Assembly (NCBI GenBank): GCA_020199775.1
Contig: JAIVJZ010000005.1
Location: 1 to 64,000 of the forward strand
Source: Acidobacteriota bacterium
GTDB lineage: Bacteria > Acidobacteriota > Blastocatellia > Pyrinomonadales > Pyrinomonadaceae
DNA length: 64,000 bases
Direction: 5' to 3'
Under the pieces are notes generated by a model that ran no database searches, was not told the DNA's origin, and worked only from the letters and a program-made list of their open reading frames with translations. Shown here piece after piece: positions 55,454 to 64,000 of this stretch. Every line of letters starts with the position of its first letter. Within the stretch, counting starts at the first letter, position 1. The position numbers and the translations under genes are program-made.

Positions 55454-55478
55454 TCGTATAGTACCGGACGCTTGTGAG

Positions 55479-56537
55479 ATGGACTGTGGCTTGAAGCACA
55501 TGGCGCGACGCGCAACTTCAGTTTTCCTCTTCGCACTGGCAGTAACGTTATGGGCAGCCCCGATACCGGGGGCTGCCCATTCGTTTGACAGCTACAACTC
55601 GTCTGCCGGCCGCGCCGCCCAAACTACGAAAAACGCCCGTCCACACAATTTAACTTCCAATTCTTTCGGCCAGAGAGGGCGCGGCGCGAGCGCGCCTGTG
55701 TTGCCCGCCCCGGCGCGTTTTCGCGAAGTAGAGGGGCGCGGGTTGCTGGCTAGAGTGTGGGTCAACAACTCCGGCCCTTACAATTTCGCCATTGACACGG
55801 GAGCGGGCGCGACCATCATCTCGCGGCAGGTGGCCGCCGAAGCGAGGGTCGCACTGGCGGGCGCGCGCTCGGTCGCGCTCAGCGGTTTGAGCGGCGCGCA
55901 GGGCGTGCAGGGCAGAGAAGCCGCGCCCGGTAGTCTCGCCATCGGCGCGCCTGAAAATCTTTTGCCCGGCAGAGGTCTCGCCATCGTGACCGACGCCCTG
56001 CCTTCCGACCTCGACGGCGTACTAGACCCGACCGAATCTTACTGGCCGCTCGGCTTCACAATTAATCTATCCGGCGAGACCATCAGCGCGTTCGACCCGC
56101 GCGCGACGCCGCTGCGCGGACTCGCCCCGCCGCCCGGCGGCGCAATCGTCCAGTGGCTTTTTGACGGGAGCAGCCGACGCCCCTTCGTCTCGCTCGACGT
56201 GGGCCGCCGCGCCTTGCTCGACACCGGCTCGGGCTTCGGGCTCGCCATCAGCGAAACCGCCGCGCGCTCATTCGGCATCGTCTCGACTCGCGGACGCGAG
56301 CGCGCGGGCGTGCGCGACCTCGGCCGCGGGAACATCAGTGCGCGCCGCGTCGAACCGATCACGATCCAGATCGGATCGCTCGTGCTGCGTCGCATCCCTA
56401 CGGATTTACTCTCAGGCGCGGCGAGCGGCGCGCCCGTTCTGCTGGGACGCGACGCCCTGCGACCCTTCGAGATCAGTTTCGACCCCGTGAGCCGTCTCAT
56501 TCGTCTGCGACCGGCCGACGACACAAACAGTCGTTAA
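55479..56537 (+). CDS. exported retropepsin-like aspartyl protease
   Basis: A 352-residue protein with a signal peptide (MARRATSVFLFALAVTLWAA and following). It has two aspartyl protease half-sites: FAIDTGAGATIISRQVAAEA and LLDTGSGFGLAISE, about 140 residues apart, then GAPVLLGRDALRPFEISFD, the typical C-terminal loop. It resembles the second half of the TPR protease near 39-40 kb. The ATG at 55479 is used; the ATG at 55500 is an equally good start and puts the signal peptide at residue 1. Confidence 0.85.
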   Translation: MDCGLKHMARRATSVFLFALAVTLWAAPIPGAAHSFDSYNSSAGRAAQTTKNARPHNLTSNSFGQRGRGASAPVLPAPARFREVEGRGLLARVWVNNSGPYNFAIDTGAGATIISRQVAAEARVALAGARSVALSGLSGAQGVQGREAAPGSLAIGAPENLLPGRGLAIVTDALPSDLDGVLDPTESYWPLGFTINLSGETISAFDPRATPLRGLAPPPGGAIVQWLFDGSSRRPFVSLDVGRRALLDTGSGFGLAISETAARSFGIVSTRGRERAGVRDLGRGNISARRVEPITIQIGSLVLRRIPTDLLSGAASGAPVLLGRDALRPFEISFDPVSRLIRLRPADDTNSR

Positions 56538-56639
56538 GGTGAAGTCTTAACCACCGCCGCGCCATCCTATTCAGAAAAGCCTTGAAGCCGCCGCCCGCAA
56601 GCCGCACACAGGCTTCGTGTTAAATTCCCTGAAAATTCA

Positions 56640-56668
56640 TTGACACACCCTCGCCGCGTGAGTAACAT
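56640..56668 (+). promoter_or_regulatory. putative sigma70 promoter of the MerR gene
   Basis: TTGACA at 56640-56645 and TAACAT at 56663-56668 separated by 17 bases, about 110 bases before the ATG. Confidence 0.55.
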
Positions 56669-56780
56669 GGCGGCAGCACCGTGTCGCTCGCGTCGGGCGA
56701 CGCACCGAAAATAGTTCAATTCAAACTTAACGGCCGGGGCTGCGAGCAACTCCCGCCGACAATGGCTTCTCCGTAATACC

Positions 56781-57335
56781 ATGAACCGCGCCGCCGTCTA
56801 CATTCCCGAAAAGCTGTTCTTCAAGATCGGTGAAGTGTGCGACATCACGGGCGTGCAGGCGCACGTTTTGCGCTATTGGGAGTCGGAATTTCCGATGCTC
56901 GCGCCGCAGAAGAATCGCGCCGGTCAGCGCACCTATCGCAAGCGCGACGTGGAGATGGCCTTGCGGATCAAGGAACTGCTCTACGAAGACCAGTACACCA
57001 TCGCCGGGGCGAAGAAGAAACTGGTCGGCGAAATTCGCGGGGCGAGTAAACTAAAAGTCGTCACGCCCGACATGAACGCCTCAAGCGTCGGGACGGAAGA
57101 GATTGCGCAGGAGACGAACGCGCACACGTTGTCACAACCGCAACAGGCGTCAAGCGCGACGCCCGCGCTGGCCGCGCCGTCATACGCGAGTGACGAAGAG
57201 ATCGCCCCCGCCGAACCGAACGTGCCGCTCACGGACGAACGCCGCGCCGCCCTGCGTCGCCTGCGCGAACACATGCGCGAACTCATCTCGCTGCTCGATG
57301 CCTCGGAGAGCAAAAGCGGCGCGCGCCGCAAATAG
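56781..57335 (+). CDS. MerR family transcriptional regulator
   Basis: A 184-residue regulator. The N-terminal winged helix (about 9-80) has [25 protein letters not shown] and [33 protein letters not shown], the MerR pattern. The remainder is low-complexity Ala/Thr/Gln with a short C-terminal coiled coil ([16 protein letters not shown]) likely for dimerisation; no metal- or drug-binding cysteine set is seen. It lies just before tRNA-Pro and resembles the regulators often found downstream of ihfA/pheT, though neither is here. Confidence 0.9.
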   Translation: MNRAAVYIPEKLFFKIGEVCDITGVQAHVLRYWESEFPMLAPQKNRAGQRTYRKRDVEMALRIKELLYEDQYTIAGAKKKLVGEIRGASKLKVVTPDMNASSVGTEEIAQETNAHTLSQPQQASSATPALAAPSYASDEEIAPAEPNVPLTDERRAALRRLREHMRELISLLDASESKSGARRK

Positions 57336-57371
57336 TTTCCCGCGCTCGCGCGCCAACCATCCCCGCGCGAT

Positions 57372-57399
57372 TTGACAAAAACAATTTTCCAGAGATACT
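57372..57399 (+). promoter_or_regulatory. promoter of tRNA-Pro
   Basis: TTGACA at 57372-57377 and GATACT at 57394-57399 with a 16-base spacer, ending 12 bases before the tRNA. Confidence 0.7.
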
Positions 57400-57411
57400 T
57401 AAACAGCACGA

Positions 57412-57485
57412 CGGGATGTGGCGCAGCCTGGTAGCGCGCACCCTTGGGGTGGGTGAGGCCCCGAGTTCGAATCTCGGCATCCCGA
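57412..57485 (+). tRNA. tRNA-Pro (anticodon GGG)
   Basis: A complete cloverleaf of 74 bases without CCA: acceptor CGGGATG/CATCCCG, D arm GCGC/GCGC, anticodon stem CACCC/GGGTG with loop TTGGGGT (anticodon GGG at 57446-57448), T arm CCGAG-TTCGAAT-CTCGG, discriminator A. Confidence 0.97.
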
Positions 57486-57491
57486 TTCGGA

Positions 57492-57535
57492 AAAAGGCTC
57501 TCAACTCTTGCAAGAGTTGAGAGCCTTTTCGCTTT
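57492..57535 (+). terminator. terminator after tRNA-Pro
   Basis: A 19-bp perfect stem (57492-57510 with 57511-57529) whose 3' end is CCTTTTCGCTTTT; no unpaired loop is needed beyond the tip. Confidence 0.88.
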
Positions 57536-57576
57536 TGCCGGAGAGGCGGCCGCGCTTCCGCGCCCGCGTCGTGCGC

Positions 57577-57780
57577 TCAGTTGTGCGTGCGCGAATCTCC
57601 GTTCCACCACTTGCCGTCCCACCAGATGAGCGCAGCCCCGAGGGTGAACAGGAAGGCGGTGACGAACACGTAGAGCGAATTGCTCAGGCGTCCCGGCGGG
57701 ACGTGCGCGCTGAAGGCTTGAAAAATCTGCACCAACCCCATGACGATCAAAAACAAACCTGACATCTTCCGTGCGCTCAT
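57577..57780 (-). CDS. small membrane protein
   Basis: A 67-residue protein with two membrane helices (about 6-24 and 36-54) separated by a short polar loop, ending in WWDGKWWNGDSRTHN. No family is recognised. A Shine-Dalgarno-like AGGAGAT precedes the ATG at 57780. Confidence 0.7.
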   Translation of the reverse strand: MSARKMSGLFLIVMGLVQIFQAFSAHVPPGRLSNSLYVFVTAFLFTLGAALIWWDGKWWNGDSRTHN

Positions 57781-57929
57781 GCTGTCATCTCCTCTTCGAG
57801 TGATCTTGGAATGTCACAAGACGGTTAGACACCACTCCCGGCCGTTGGTTCCGAATTTCCGCGCCGCGAACGACTGAAGCAGGGAAATTTCTATCCCGGC
57901 AGGTACTTCCGCGGCTTCAACTTCGTCAA

Positions 57930-58361
57930 TCAATCTTCTTTCAAGTCCGCGATGATGATCTCCGAGGTCAATGTTTTATGGACAGGGCACTTGTGCGCGA
58001 TGTCTTGCAGGCGCGCGTGCTGTTCTTCGCTGAGGAGCGCGCCTTCGACGTGGACGGAGCGTTCGATGCGGTGGACGAAGCCGGCGGTTTCGGTCTCACA
58101 CTCGGCGCAGTCTGCGGCGTGGACGCGCCGCTGGCTGAGTCGCACGGTGACGCGTTCGAGCGGCCAGTTCTTGCGCCGCGCATAGAGGGTGAGGGTCATG
58201 GAGATGCAACTGCCGAGCGCGGCGAGGAGCAGCGTGTAAGGGTCTGCGCCCGCGCCGTCGCCGCCGATACTCACGGGTTCGTCCGTGATGAAACTCTGCC
58301 CTTCGCCGAAGCGCACTTCGTTCCTGAGATTCGCGCCGGAAGTGACGGTCACGTCAGCCAT
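57930..58361 (-). CDS. OsmC family peroxidase-like protein
   Basis: A 143-residue OsmC-fold protein. LLAALGSCISMTLTLYARR holds the peroxidatic Cys52 and HKCPVHKTL the resolving Cys125, as in OsmC/Ohr enzymes that reduce organic hydroperoxides. DPYTLLLAALGSC and the length match the YhfA/OsmC branch. Divergent from sucC. Confidence 0.93.
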   Translation of the reverse strand: MADVTVTSGANLRNEVRFGEGQSFITDEPVSIGGDGAGADPYTLLLAALGSCISMTLTLYARRKNWPLERVTVRLSQRRVHAADCAECETETAGFVHRIERSVHVEGALLSEEQHARLQDIAHKCPVHKTLTSEIIIADLKED

Positions 58362-58631
58362 AAATTTGTCTCCTGTGTAAATGACGTGTGCCGCGTCTGC
58401 GATGACGGGCGCGCCATCTTACCAAATCCGGCGGAGGTTTTTCGCTCCTAGCAGCGACGGGTCGGACGCCTCACGCCCGAAGGCGCGGAAAGAATATCCG
58501 GTCGCAGCGGGCGTGCCCGTGAAGCAGTGGCTTGCAGTGGCGCGCGCCGTGCGGCTACACTCCTGAGCGTTCCACTACAAAAAGAGATTGCGGCGGCGCG
58601 CGCGTCGCCACACGAGCGAGAGGATCGACGG

Positions 58632-59804
<1,173 letters not shown>

Positions 59805-59809
59805 ACGGA

Positions 59810-59890
59810 AACGATGAAGGAGGAACGATGAACGATGAAGTAACAGCGAGTAGACTTTCATTCCGCGTTCATCGTTCCGCGTTCATCGTT
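59810..59890. repeat. heptad hairpin, AACGATG family
   Basis: Left AACGATG, AAGGAGG, AACGATG, AACGATG; spacer with GAGTAGACTTTCATT; right CCGCGTT, CATCGTT, CCGCGTT, CATCGTT. It lies 5 bases after the sucC stop. Confidence 0.9.
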
Positions 59891-59898
59891 TAACTCTT

Positions 59899-60363
59899 AT
59901 GCACAGGTGGCTCAAAGTTCTCGTCCACATCAGTCGCTTCGGGTTGGCGGCGATGTGGTTGTTTGCTGCGGGGGCGAAACTTTACACGTTGAAGGAGTTC
60001 ACTTTTAACCTGACGAATCTCGTGCCGGAGCGCCTGGCGTCGCCGCTGGCGGGCATGGTCATCACGGCCGAGGTGCTCGCCGTCGTGCTGCTCTGCATCC
60101 CGCGCACGGCGCGACTCGGAGCGGCGTTGACGGCGGCGATGCTCGTCGGCTTCGCGCTCTACGGTCTGTATTACGTCTACGTGGCGAAGGGCGAGCCGCT
60201 CGAATGCGGCTGCTTCGGCGGCATCATCGGCAGCCAACTCGGCGTCAAGACCGCGCTCAGAAATCTGCTGTTGCTCGTGCCCGCCGCGCTCGTCTTCTTC
60301 GGCTGGCGACGCGCGCGTGAACTTAGCATGACCCGCGAGACCGGCGGCGAGCATCAAAGTTGA
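59899..60363 (+). CDS. MauE/DoxX-like membrane protein
   Basis: A 154-residue protein with four membrane helices. ECGCFGG between helices 3 and 4 is the CxC motif of MauE-type proteins, which act in disulfide/quinone redox chemistry during cofactor or protein maturation. The helices LVHISRFGLAAMWLFAAGAK and FALYGLYYVYVAKG support the DoxX/MauE fold. Partner unknown. Confidence 0.85.
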   Translation: MHRWLKVLVHISRFGLAAMWLFAAGAKLYTLKEFTFNLTNLVPERLASPLAGMVITAEVLAVVLLCIPRTARLGAALTAAMLVGFALYGLYYVYVAKGEPLECGCFGGIIGSQLGVKTALRNLLLLVPAALVFFGWRRARELSMTRETGGEHQS

Positions 60364-60382
60364 CGGCAGGGAGGGCAAATTG

Positions 60383-60841
60383 ATGTCGAAAAAAGTGATC
60401 AGGCGGATTTTAACTTTGTGCTTGCTGGCGACGTTTGTCGCCGTCGCCGGGACTGCGCCAACGGCGGCGGGCGGCGGGCGTGCGCGAAAGAAAATCATGC
60501 TGGATAAAAACTTCGTCTTAAACGTCGGGCAGGAGGTGTTGACCGCGGACGGGAAGCTGAAGATCAAATTCGTGTCCGTGCCTGAGGACTCGCGCTGCCC
60601 GAAGGGGGTTAATTGCATCTGGGCGGGGAACGCCCGCGTCATGTTGCAGGTCGGCAAGCCGACCGGCACGCCGGTCAAGCTTGAACTCAATACCAACCCC
60701 AGAGAAGCCACGGACGGGGCGGGGGGCGGCTACGGTCAATACCTGATCAAACTCGTCGAGGTCGCCCCGTATCCCGTCGCCGAGCAAACCATCAAGCCGC
60801 AAAGTTACGCGGTCACGCTCGTCGTTTCTAAGAAAAGTTGA
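60383..60841 (+). CDS. exported protein with SRCPxxVNCxWAG motif
   Basis: A 152-residue protein with a signal peptide (about 1-26, ending APTAAGG). The mature part is beta-rich and has EDSRCPKGVNCIWAGNARVML with two Cys likely in a disulfide, a pattern I recognise in short exported proteins of unknown function. GGAGGG precedes the ATG at 60383; an in-frame TTG one codon earlier is not preferred. It follows the MauE-like gene by 19 bases and may depend on it for redox maturation. Confidence 0.75.
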   Translation: MSKKVIRRILTLCLLATFVAVAGTAPTAAGGGRARKKIMLDKNFVLNVGQEVLTADGKLKIKFVSVPEDSRCPKGVNCIWAGNARVMLQVGKPTGTPVKLELNTNPREATDGAGGGYGQYLIKLVEVAPYPVAEQTIKPQSYAVTLVVSKKS

Positions 60842-60950
60842 ACGCCGGTCGAGTTCAACTATCCGCTCGCCGAGTTGAGAGCGACTGCTCGTGAGTTAAT
60901 TGTCCTTAGCGAACGTTCCACCCGATTCCCTGCGACAGCGCGGAGCAAAT

Positions 60951-62354
60951 ATGGCGACACTTTCTTTCTGGGGCGGAGTCGGCACCGTGACCGGCTCGAA
61001 GTATTTGATCGAAGGCGCGCGCGGGCGCGTGCTCATCGACTGCGGGCTGTTTCAAGGCTTCAAGGAACTGCGCGAGCGTAACTGGCAAGACCCGCCTTTC
61101 GACCCCGCGCAAATCGACGCCGTGCTCATCACGCACGCGCACATAGACCACACGGGTTATCTGCCGCGCCTCGTCGCGCTCGGCTTCAAAGGGCCGGTCT
61201 ATTGTTCGCGCGGCACGGCCGAACTCCTCAAGATCATGCTCCCCGATTCCGCGCGCATTCAGGAAGAGGACGCTTCGTATCGCAATCGTCACAAACTCAC
61301 GCGCCACGCGCCCGCCCTCCCGCTCTACACCGAAGAGGACGCGCGCGCGACGCTCGAACTCATGAAGCCCCTGCCGAACACGGGCGAGTCGGCGGAGGTC
61401 GCGCCGGGCATTCGCGCGGGCTTCCGCATCGCCGGTCACATCCTCGGCGCGAGCCTCGTGCTCGTCGAGATCGAGGGGGCGGGCGCGGACGGCAAAGGCC
61501 GCAACGTCCTCTTCTCAGGTGACCTCGGCCACTACGATCAGGTCATCATCCGAGACCCCGACAAGCCACCCGCGTGCGACTACATGCTCGTCGAATCAAC
61601 TTACGGCGACCGCCTGCACGACCCCGAAGACCCGAAGGTCGCGCTCGCGCGCATCATCAACGAGACGCATGCGCGCGGCGGCGTCGTCCTCATCCCGGCC
61701 TTCGCCATCGGGCGCACGCAGGAGTTGATCTATCTCATTCGCGAACTCGAAGACGAGCAGCGTATCCCGATTCTCCCCGTCCGCGTCGATTCGCCGATGG
61801 CCGCCGCCGCGACGCAGGTCTACAGCCGCCGCACCGAGGAGCAGGACGCAGAGTACGCGAGCGTGCTGGCGCGCCCGCAACACCCCTTGCGCACCCACTC
61901 GATGTTGACGGCTTCTTCGCGCGATGAGTCGAAGCGTCTGAACGAGGAACAGGGAACGCGCATCATCATCTCGGCTTCGGGCATGATGACGGCCGGGCGC
62001 GTCCTCCATCACGCGCAGCGATACCTGCCCGACGAAAAATCGACGCTCGTCTTCGTCGGCTATCAGGCGGCGGGGACGACCGGCAGGAAGATTCAGGACG
62101 GCGCGCGCGAAGTTCGCATCTTCAAAAACATGATCCCCGTGCGCTGCCGACAGGAGCGCATCGGCGGCTTCTCCGCCCACGCCGACTACGCCGAGGTGTT
62201 GCGCTGGCTCGAAGGCATGCCCTCGGCCCCGCGCCGCTCCTTCACTACGCACGGCGAGCCGGAAGCCGCGCGCGCCATGGCCGGGCACATCAAGGAGAAA
62301 TTCGGCTGGCGCGTGGACGCGCCGGAGTACGGCGATGTGGTGGAGCTTGAGTGA
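60951..62354 (+). CDS. MBL-fold beta-CASP ribonuclease
   Basis: A 467-residue metallo-beta-lactamase-fold protein of the beta-CASP group (RNA-processing exo/endonuclease). THAHIDHTGYLPRL gives the metal ligands, FSGDLGHYDQVI the Asp ligand, ESTYGDRLHD and SASGMMTAGRVLHH the beta-CASP motifs, and GFSAHADYAEVLRWL the final His. In bacteria such proteins act in RNA maturation or decay. The ATG at 60951 begins the conserved core (MATLSFWGGVGTVTGSKYLI). Confidence 0.93.
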   Translation: MATLSFWGGVGTVTGSKYLIEGARGRVLIDCGLFQGFKELRERNWQDPPFDPAQIDAVLITHAHIDHTGYLPRLVALGFKGPVYCSRGTAELLKIMLPDSARIQEEDASYRNRHKLTRHAPALPLYTEEDARATLELMKPLPNTGESAEVAPGIRAGFRIAGHILGASLVLVEIEGAGADGKGRNVLFSGDLGHYDQVIIRDPDKPPACDYMLVESTYGDRLHDPEDPKVALARIINETHARGGVVLIPAFAIGRTQELIYLIRELEDEQRIPILPVRVDSPMAAAATQVYSRRTEEQDAEYASVLARPQHPLRTHSMLTASSRDESKRLNEEQGTRIIISASGMMTAGRVLHHAQRYLPDEKSTLVFVGYQAAGTTGRKIQDGAREVRIFKNMIPVRCRQERIGGFSAHADYAEVLRWLEGMPSAPRRSFTTHGEPEAARAMAGHIKEKFGWRVDAPEYGDVVELE

Positions 62355-62411
62355 TCGAGTTGAGACTGAAAAAGCGTCCCGGTGTTTGCGGTGAGAATGG
62401 GCGTTGGGAAT

Positions 62412-62753
62412 TTAACGCGAGATCGTCTTTTCTAGTTCGTCCACGCGTTTGCCGAGAATTACGTGATCGTAACGAATCTCGTAGAGTTCGCGGATGACGA
62501 TGTCAAACTTTGTATCGAGCTTCCTGATCTGCGCCTGCACGCCCTCCCACATCGGGCGCGTCTCCTGCAACCGACGGTCAACTTTCTCTTCGAGAGCCGT
62601 CAGGCGGTCGCCGAGCACGGTGACATCGTTGCGTATCGCTACCATTTCCGTGCGGATGGCCGACTGCTCAGCTTGAATCGCCGACAGCATGCTGAGGACG
62701 CGTTCTTCAAATGAGCCTTGAGGTAGATTTTGTGTGAGGTCTTCGCTCACCAT
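62412..62753 (-). CDS. coiled-coil protein of unknown function
   Basis: A 113-residue hydrophilic protein, almost entirely heptad-patterned helix (MLSAIQAEQSAIRTEMVAIRN, TVLGDRLTALEEKVDRRLQE, ending GKRVDELEKTIS). It resembles small coiled-coil proteins found widely without known function. AAAGGAG precedes the ATG. It lies between the beta-CASP gene and sucD on the opposite strand. Confidence 0.75.
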   Translation of the reverse strand: MVSEDLTQNLPQGSFEERVLSMLSAIQAEQSAIRTEMVAIRNDVTVLGDRLTALEEKVDRRLQETRPMWEGVQAQIRKLDTKFDIVIRELYEIRYDHVILGKRVDELEKTISR

Positions 62754-62947
62754 TTTACTCCTTTGGCCGAAAGCATACAGCGTCGCCGGGGTGATTTCAA
62801 TAAGGTTTCAGCTAACAGGGGCGCTTGATAACAACATTCTTGATAAAAACATTGCAGGAGCGGAAATTCTGGATTCGCGCGGAGGCCGTGCTATACTGCG
62901 CGGTCATTCCGAGTTAACTAAATAACACCTTTGAGGAGCAGACACCT

Positions 62948-63832
62948 TTGAGCGTTCTGGTTGATAAAAACACGCGCCTTGTCGTGCAGGGCATCACGGG
63001 CAAAGAGGGCAGTTTCCACACGAAGCAGATGGTGGAATACGGCACGCAGGTCGTCGGCGGCGTCACCCCCGGCAAGGGCGGGACGACGCACGAGGGCATC
63101 CCGGTCTTCAACACCGTCGCGGAGGCCGTCAGGGATGCGGGCGCGAACGTCTCGATCATCTACGTGCCGCCGCCCTTCGCGGCCGACGCCATCCTCGAAG
63201 CCGCCGACGCCGGAATGCCGCTCGTCGTCTGCATCACCGAGGGCATCCCCGCGATTGACATGGTGCGCGTCAAGCGTTTTCTGGAGGGCAAGGGCACACG
63301 CCTCATCGGGCCGAACTGCCCCGGCATCATCTCGCCCGGCAAGTGCAAGATCGGCATCATGCCCGGCCACATCCACAAAGAGGGGCGCGTCGGCGTCGTC
63401 TCGCGTTCGGGGACGCTGACGTATGAGGCGGTCGGGCAGTTGACCGCGCTCGGTCTGGGTCAGTCAACCGCCATCGGCATCGGCGGCGACCCCGTCGTCG
63501 GCACGACGCACACGGACGCGCTCGCGCTCTTCGAGGCCGACCCCGAAACCGACGGCATCGTGATGATCGGCGAGATCGGCGGCACGGCCGAAGAGGAGGC
63601 CGCCGCCTACGCCAGAGAGCACGTGACGAAGCCCATCGTCGCCTTCATCGCCGGGCAGACCGCCCCGCCGGGACGTCGCATGGGGCACGCGGGAGCGATC
63701 ATCGCGGGCGGCAAGGGCACGGCTGCCGAGAAGATGTCCGCGCTCGAAGCCGCCGGCATCCGCGTGGTGCATTCGCCCGCCGACATCGGCACGGCCATGC
63801 GCGACGCTTTGGGCGCAATTGCCACTGTATGA
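62948..63832 (+). CDS. sucD: succinyl-CoA ligase subunit alpha
   Basis: SucD binds CoA and is phosphorylated on His. [22 protein letters not shown] and [20 protein letters not shown] are CoA-site signatures; the phosphohistidine is His247 in [18 protein letters not shown]. Length 294. The start is TTG at 62948 with GAGGAG 9 bases upstream; no ATG is nearby. The stop overlaps an ATG of the next frame (ATGA). Confidence 0.97.
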   Translation: MSVLVDKNTRLVVQGITGKEGSFHTKQMVEYGTQVVGGVTPGKGGTTHEGIPVFNTVAEAVRDAGANVSIIYVPPPFAADAILEAADAGMPLVVCITEGIPAIDMVRVKRFLEGKGTRLIGPNCPGIISPGKCKIGIMPGHIHKEGRVGVVSRSGTLTYEAVGQLTALGLGQSTAIGIGGDPVVGTTHTDALALFEADPETDGIVMIGEIGGTAEEEAAAYAREHVTKPIVAFIAGQTAPPGRRMGHAGAIIAGGKGTAAEKMSALEAAGIRVVHSPADIGTAMRDALGAIATV

Positions 63833-64000
63833 CGTTGATCCTTTTACATGGCGGAGACGTGCTTTGGCTCGTCATGTTTTGGGTACTTGGCGTGCCTTTA
63901 ATCGTGCTTGTCCTGCTCTACTGGATAATGGTTGAATTACATAACCGCCGTAAGCAAACGGATAGCGACATTGTGCGCGAGGAGCGCGAAGGCAATCCGC
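63829..64000 (+). CDS. small membrane protein, cut by the window edge
   Basis: Starts at the ATG overlapping the sucD stop (ATGA) and runs off the window; the visible 57 residues have one membrane segment ([20 protein letters not shown]) and a basic/acidic tail ([18 protein letters not shown]). Composition is less GC-rich than sucD. Function unknown. Confidence 0.65.
   Translation, partial: MTLILLHGGDVLWLVMFWVLGVPLIVLVLLYWIMVELHNRRKQTDSDIVREEREGNP

Overview
The window is GC-rich, densely coded bacterial chromosome from a diderm (lpxK and waaA for lipid A/Kdo, TonB, murJ, dacB). The gene set (PEP-CTERM proteins, an STK with an N-terminal zinc ribbon, retropepsin-like proteases, type IV minor pilins) suggests an Acidobacteriota member, perhaps Blastocatellia. 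That placement is inference from gene style, not a search. Nothing looks like phage, plasmid or a transposon; it reads as core genome.

Layout: 0.2-2.4 kb holds F0 ATP synthase genes (atpI-like, atpB, atpE). 2.7-7.1 kb holds a secreted protein with two LecA-like domains, an FAD disulfide reductase and a Ser/Thr kinase. 7.1-11.8 kb (minus strand) holds lpxK, waaA, efp, a dodecin and a SprT-like metalloprotein. 12.4-17.6 kb is the chaperone cluster hrcA-grpE-dnaK-dnaJ. 18.5-25.5 kb (minus) holds tsaD, rsmD, recG, a bacilliredoxin, tsaE and nnr. 25.9-27.5 kb has two PEP-CTERM proteins. 27.8-35.6 kb (minus) holds murJ, an NtrC/PilR-like regulator and four pilin-like genes. 36.4-47.9 kb holds dacB, an archaeal-type Ogg2 glycosylase, a TPR/aspartyl protease, a PIN toxin-antitoxin pair, a lytic transglycosylase, an MFS exporter, an amidohydrolase, ackA and a TPR protein. 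48.2-54.4 kb (minus) holds a class III aminotransferase, cysS, a TonB-like protein, thiL and a class I aminotransferase. 54.8-64 kb holds a glycine-zipper protein, an aspartyl protease, a MerR regulator, tRNA-Pro(GGG), OsmC, sucC, a MauE-like protein, a beta-CASP nuclease, sucD and a truncated membrane protein.

The most striking signal is non-coding. About 21 intergenic elements of roughly 75-115 bp share one architecture: several copies of a 7-nt unit, a short spacer, then the inverted copies. At least six unrelated heptamers are used (AACGATG, CGTGAAT, GTTTCAG, GAGGTCA, GGGATGA, TGTCAGT), yet many spacers share a CTGCTTTC-like core. The elements sit 3' of genes or between co-directional genes and are absent from all six divergent intergenic regions. 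Their arms provide the terminal codons, and once the start codon, of neighbouring genes. They resemble in concept the heptameric STRR sequences of cyanobacteria, but the multi-family inverted layout with a shared core looks worth describing.

Smaller oddities: an EF-P with Asn at the usual Lys34 site; a class I aminotransferase whose conserved N-terminus lies upstream of any ATG/GTG/TTG; an ATP synthase c subunit with a signal-peptide-like extension; sucC and sucD separated by four genes; and an archaeal-type Ogg2 enzyme.
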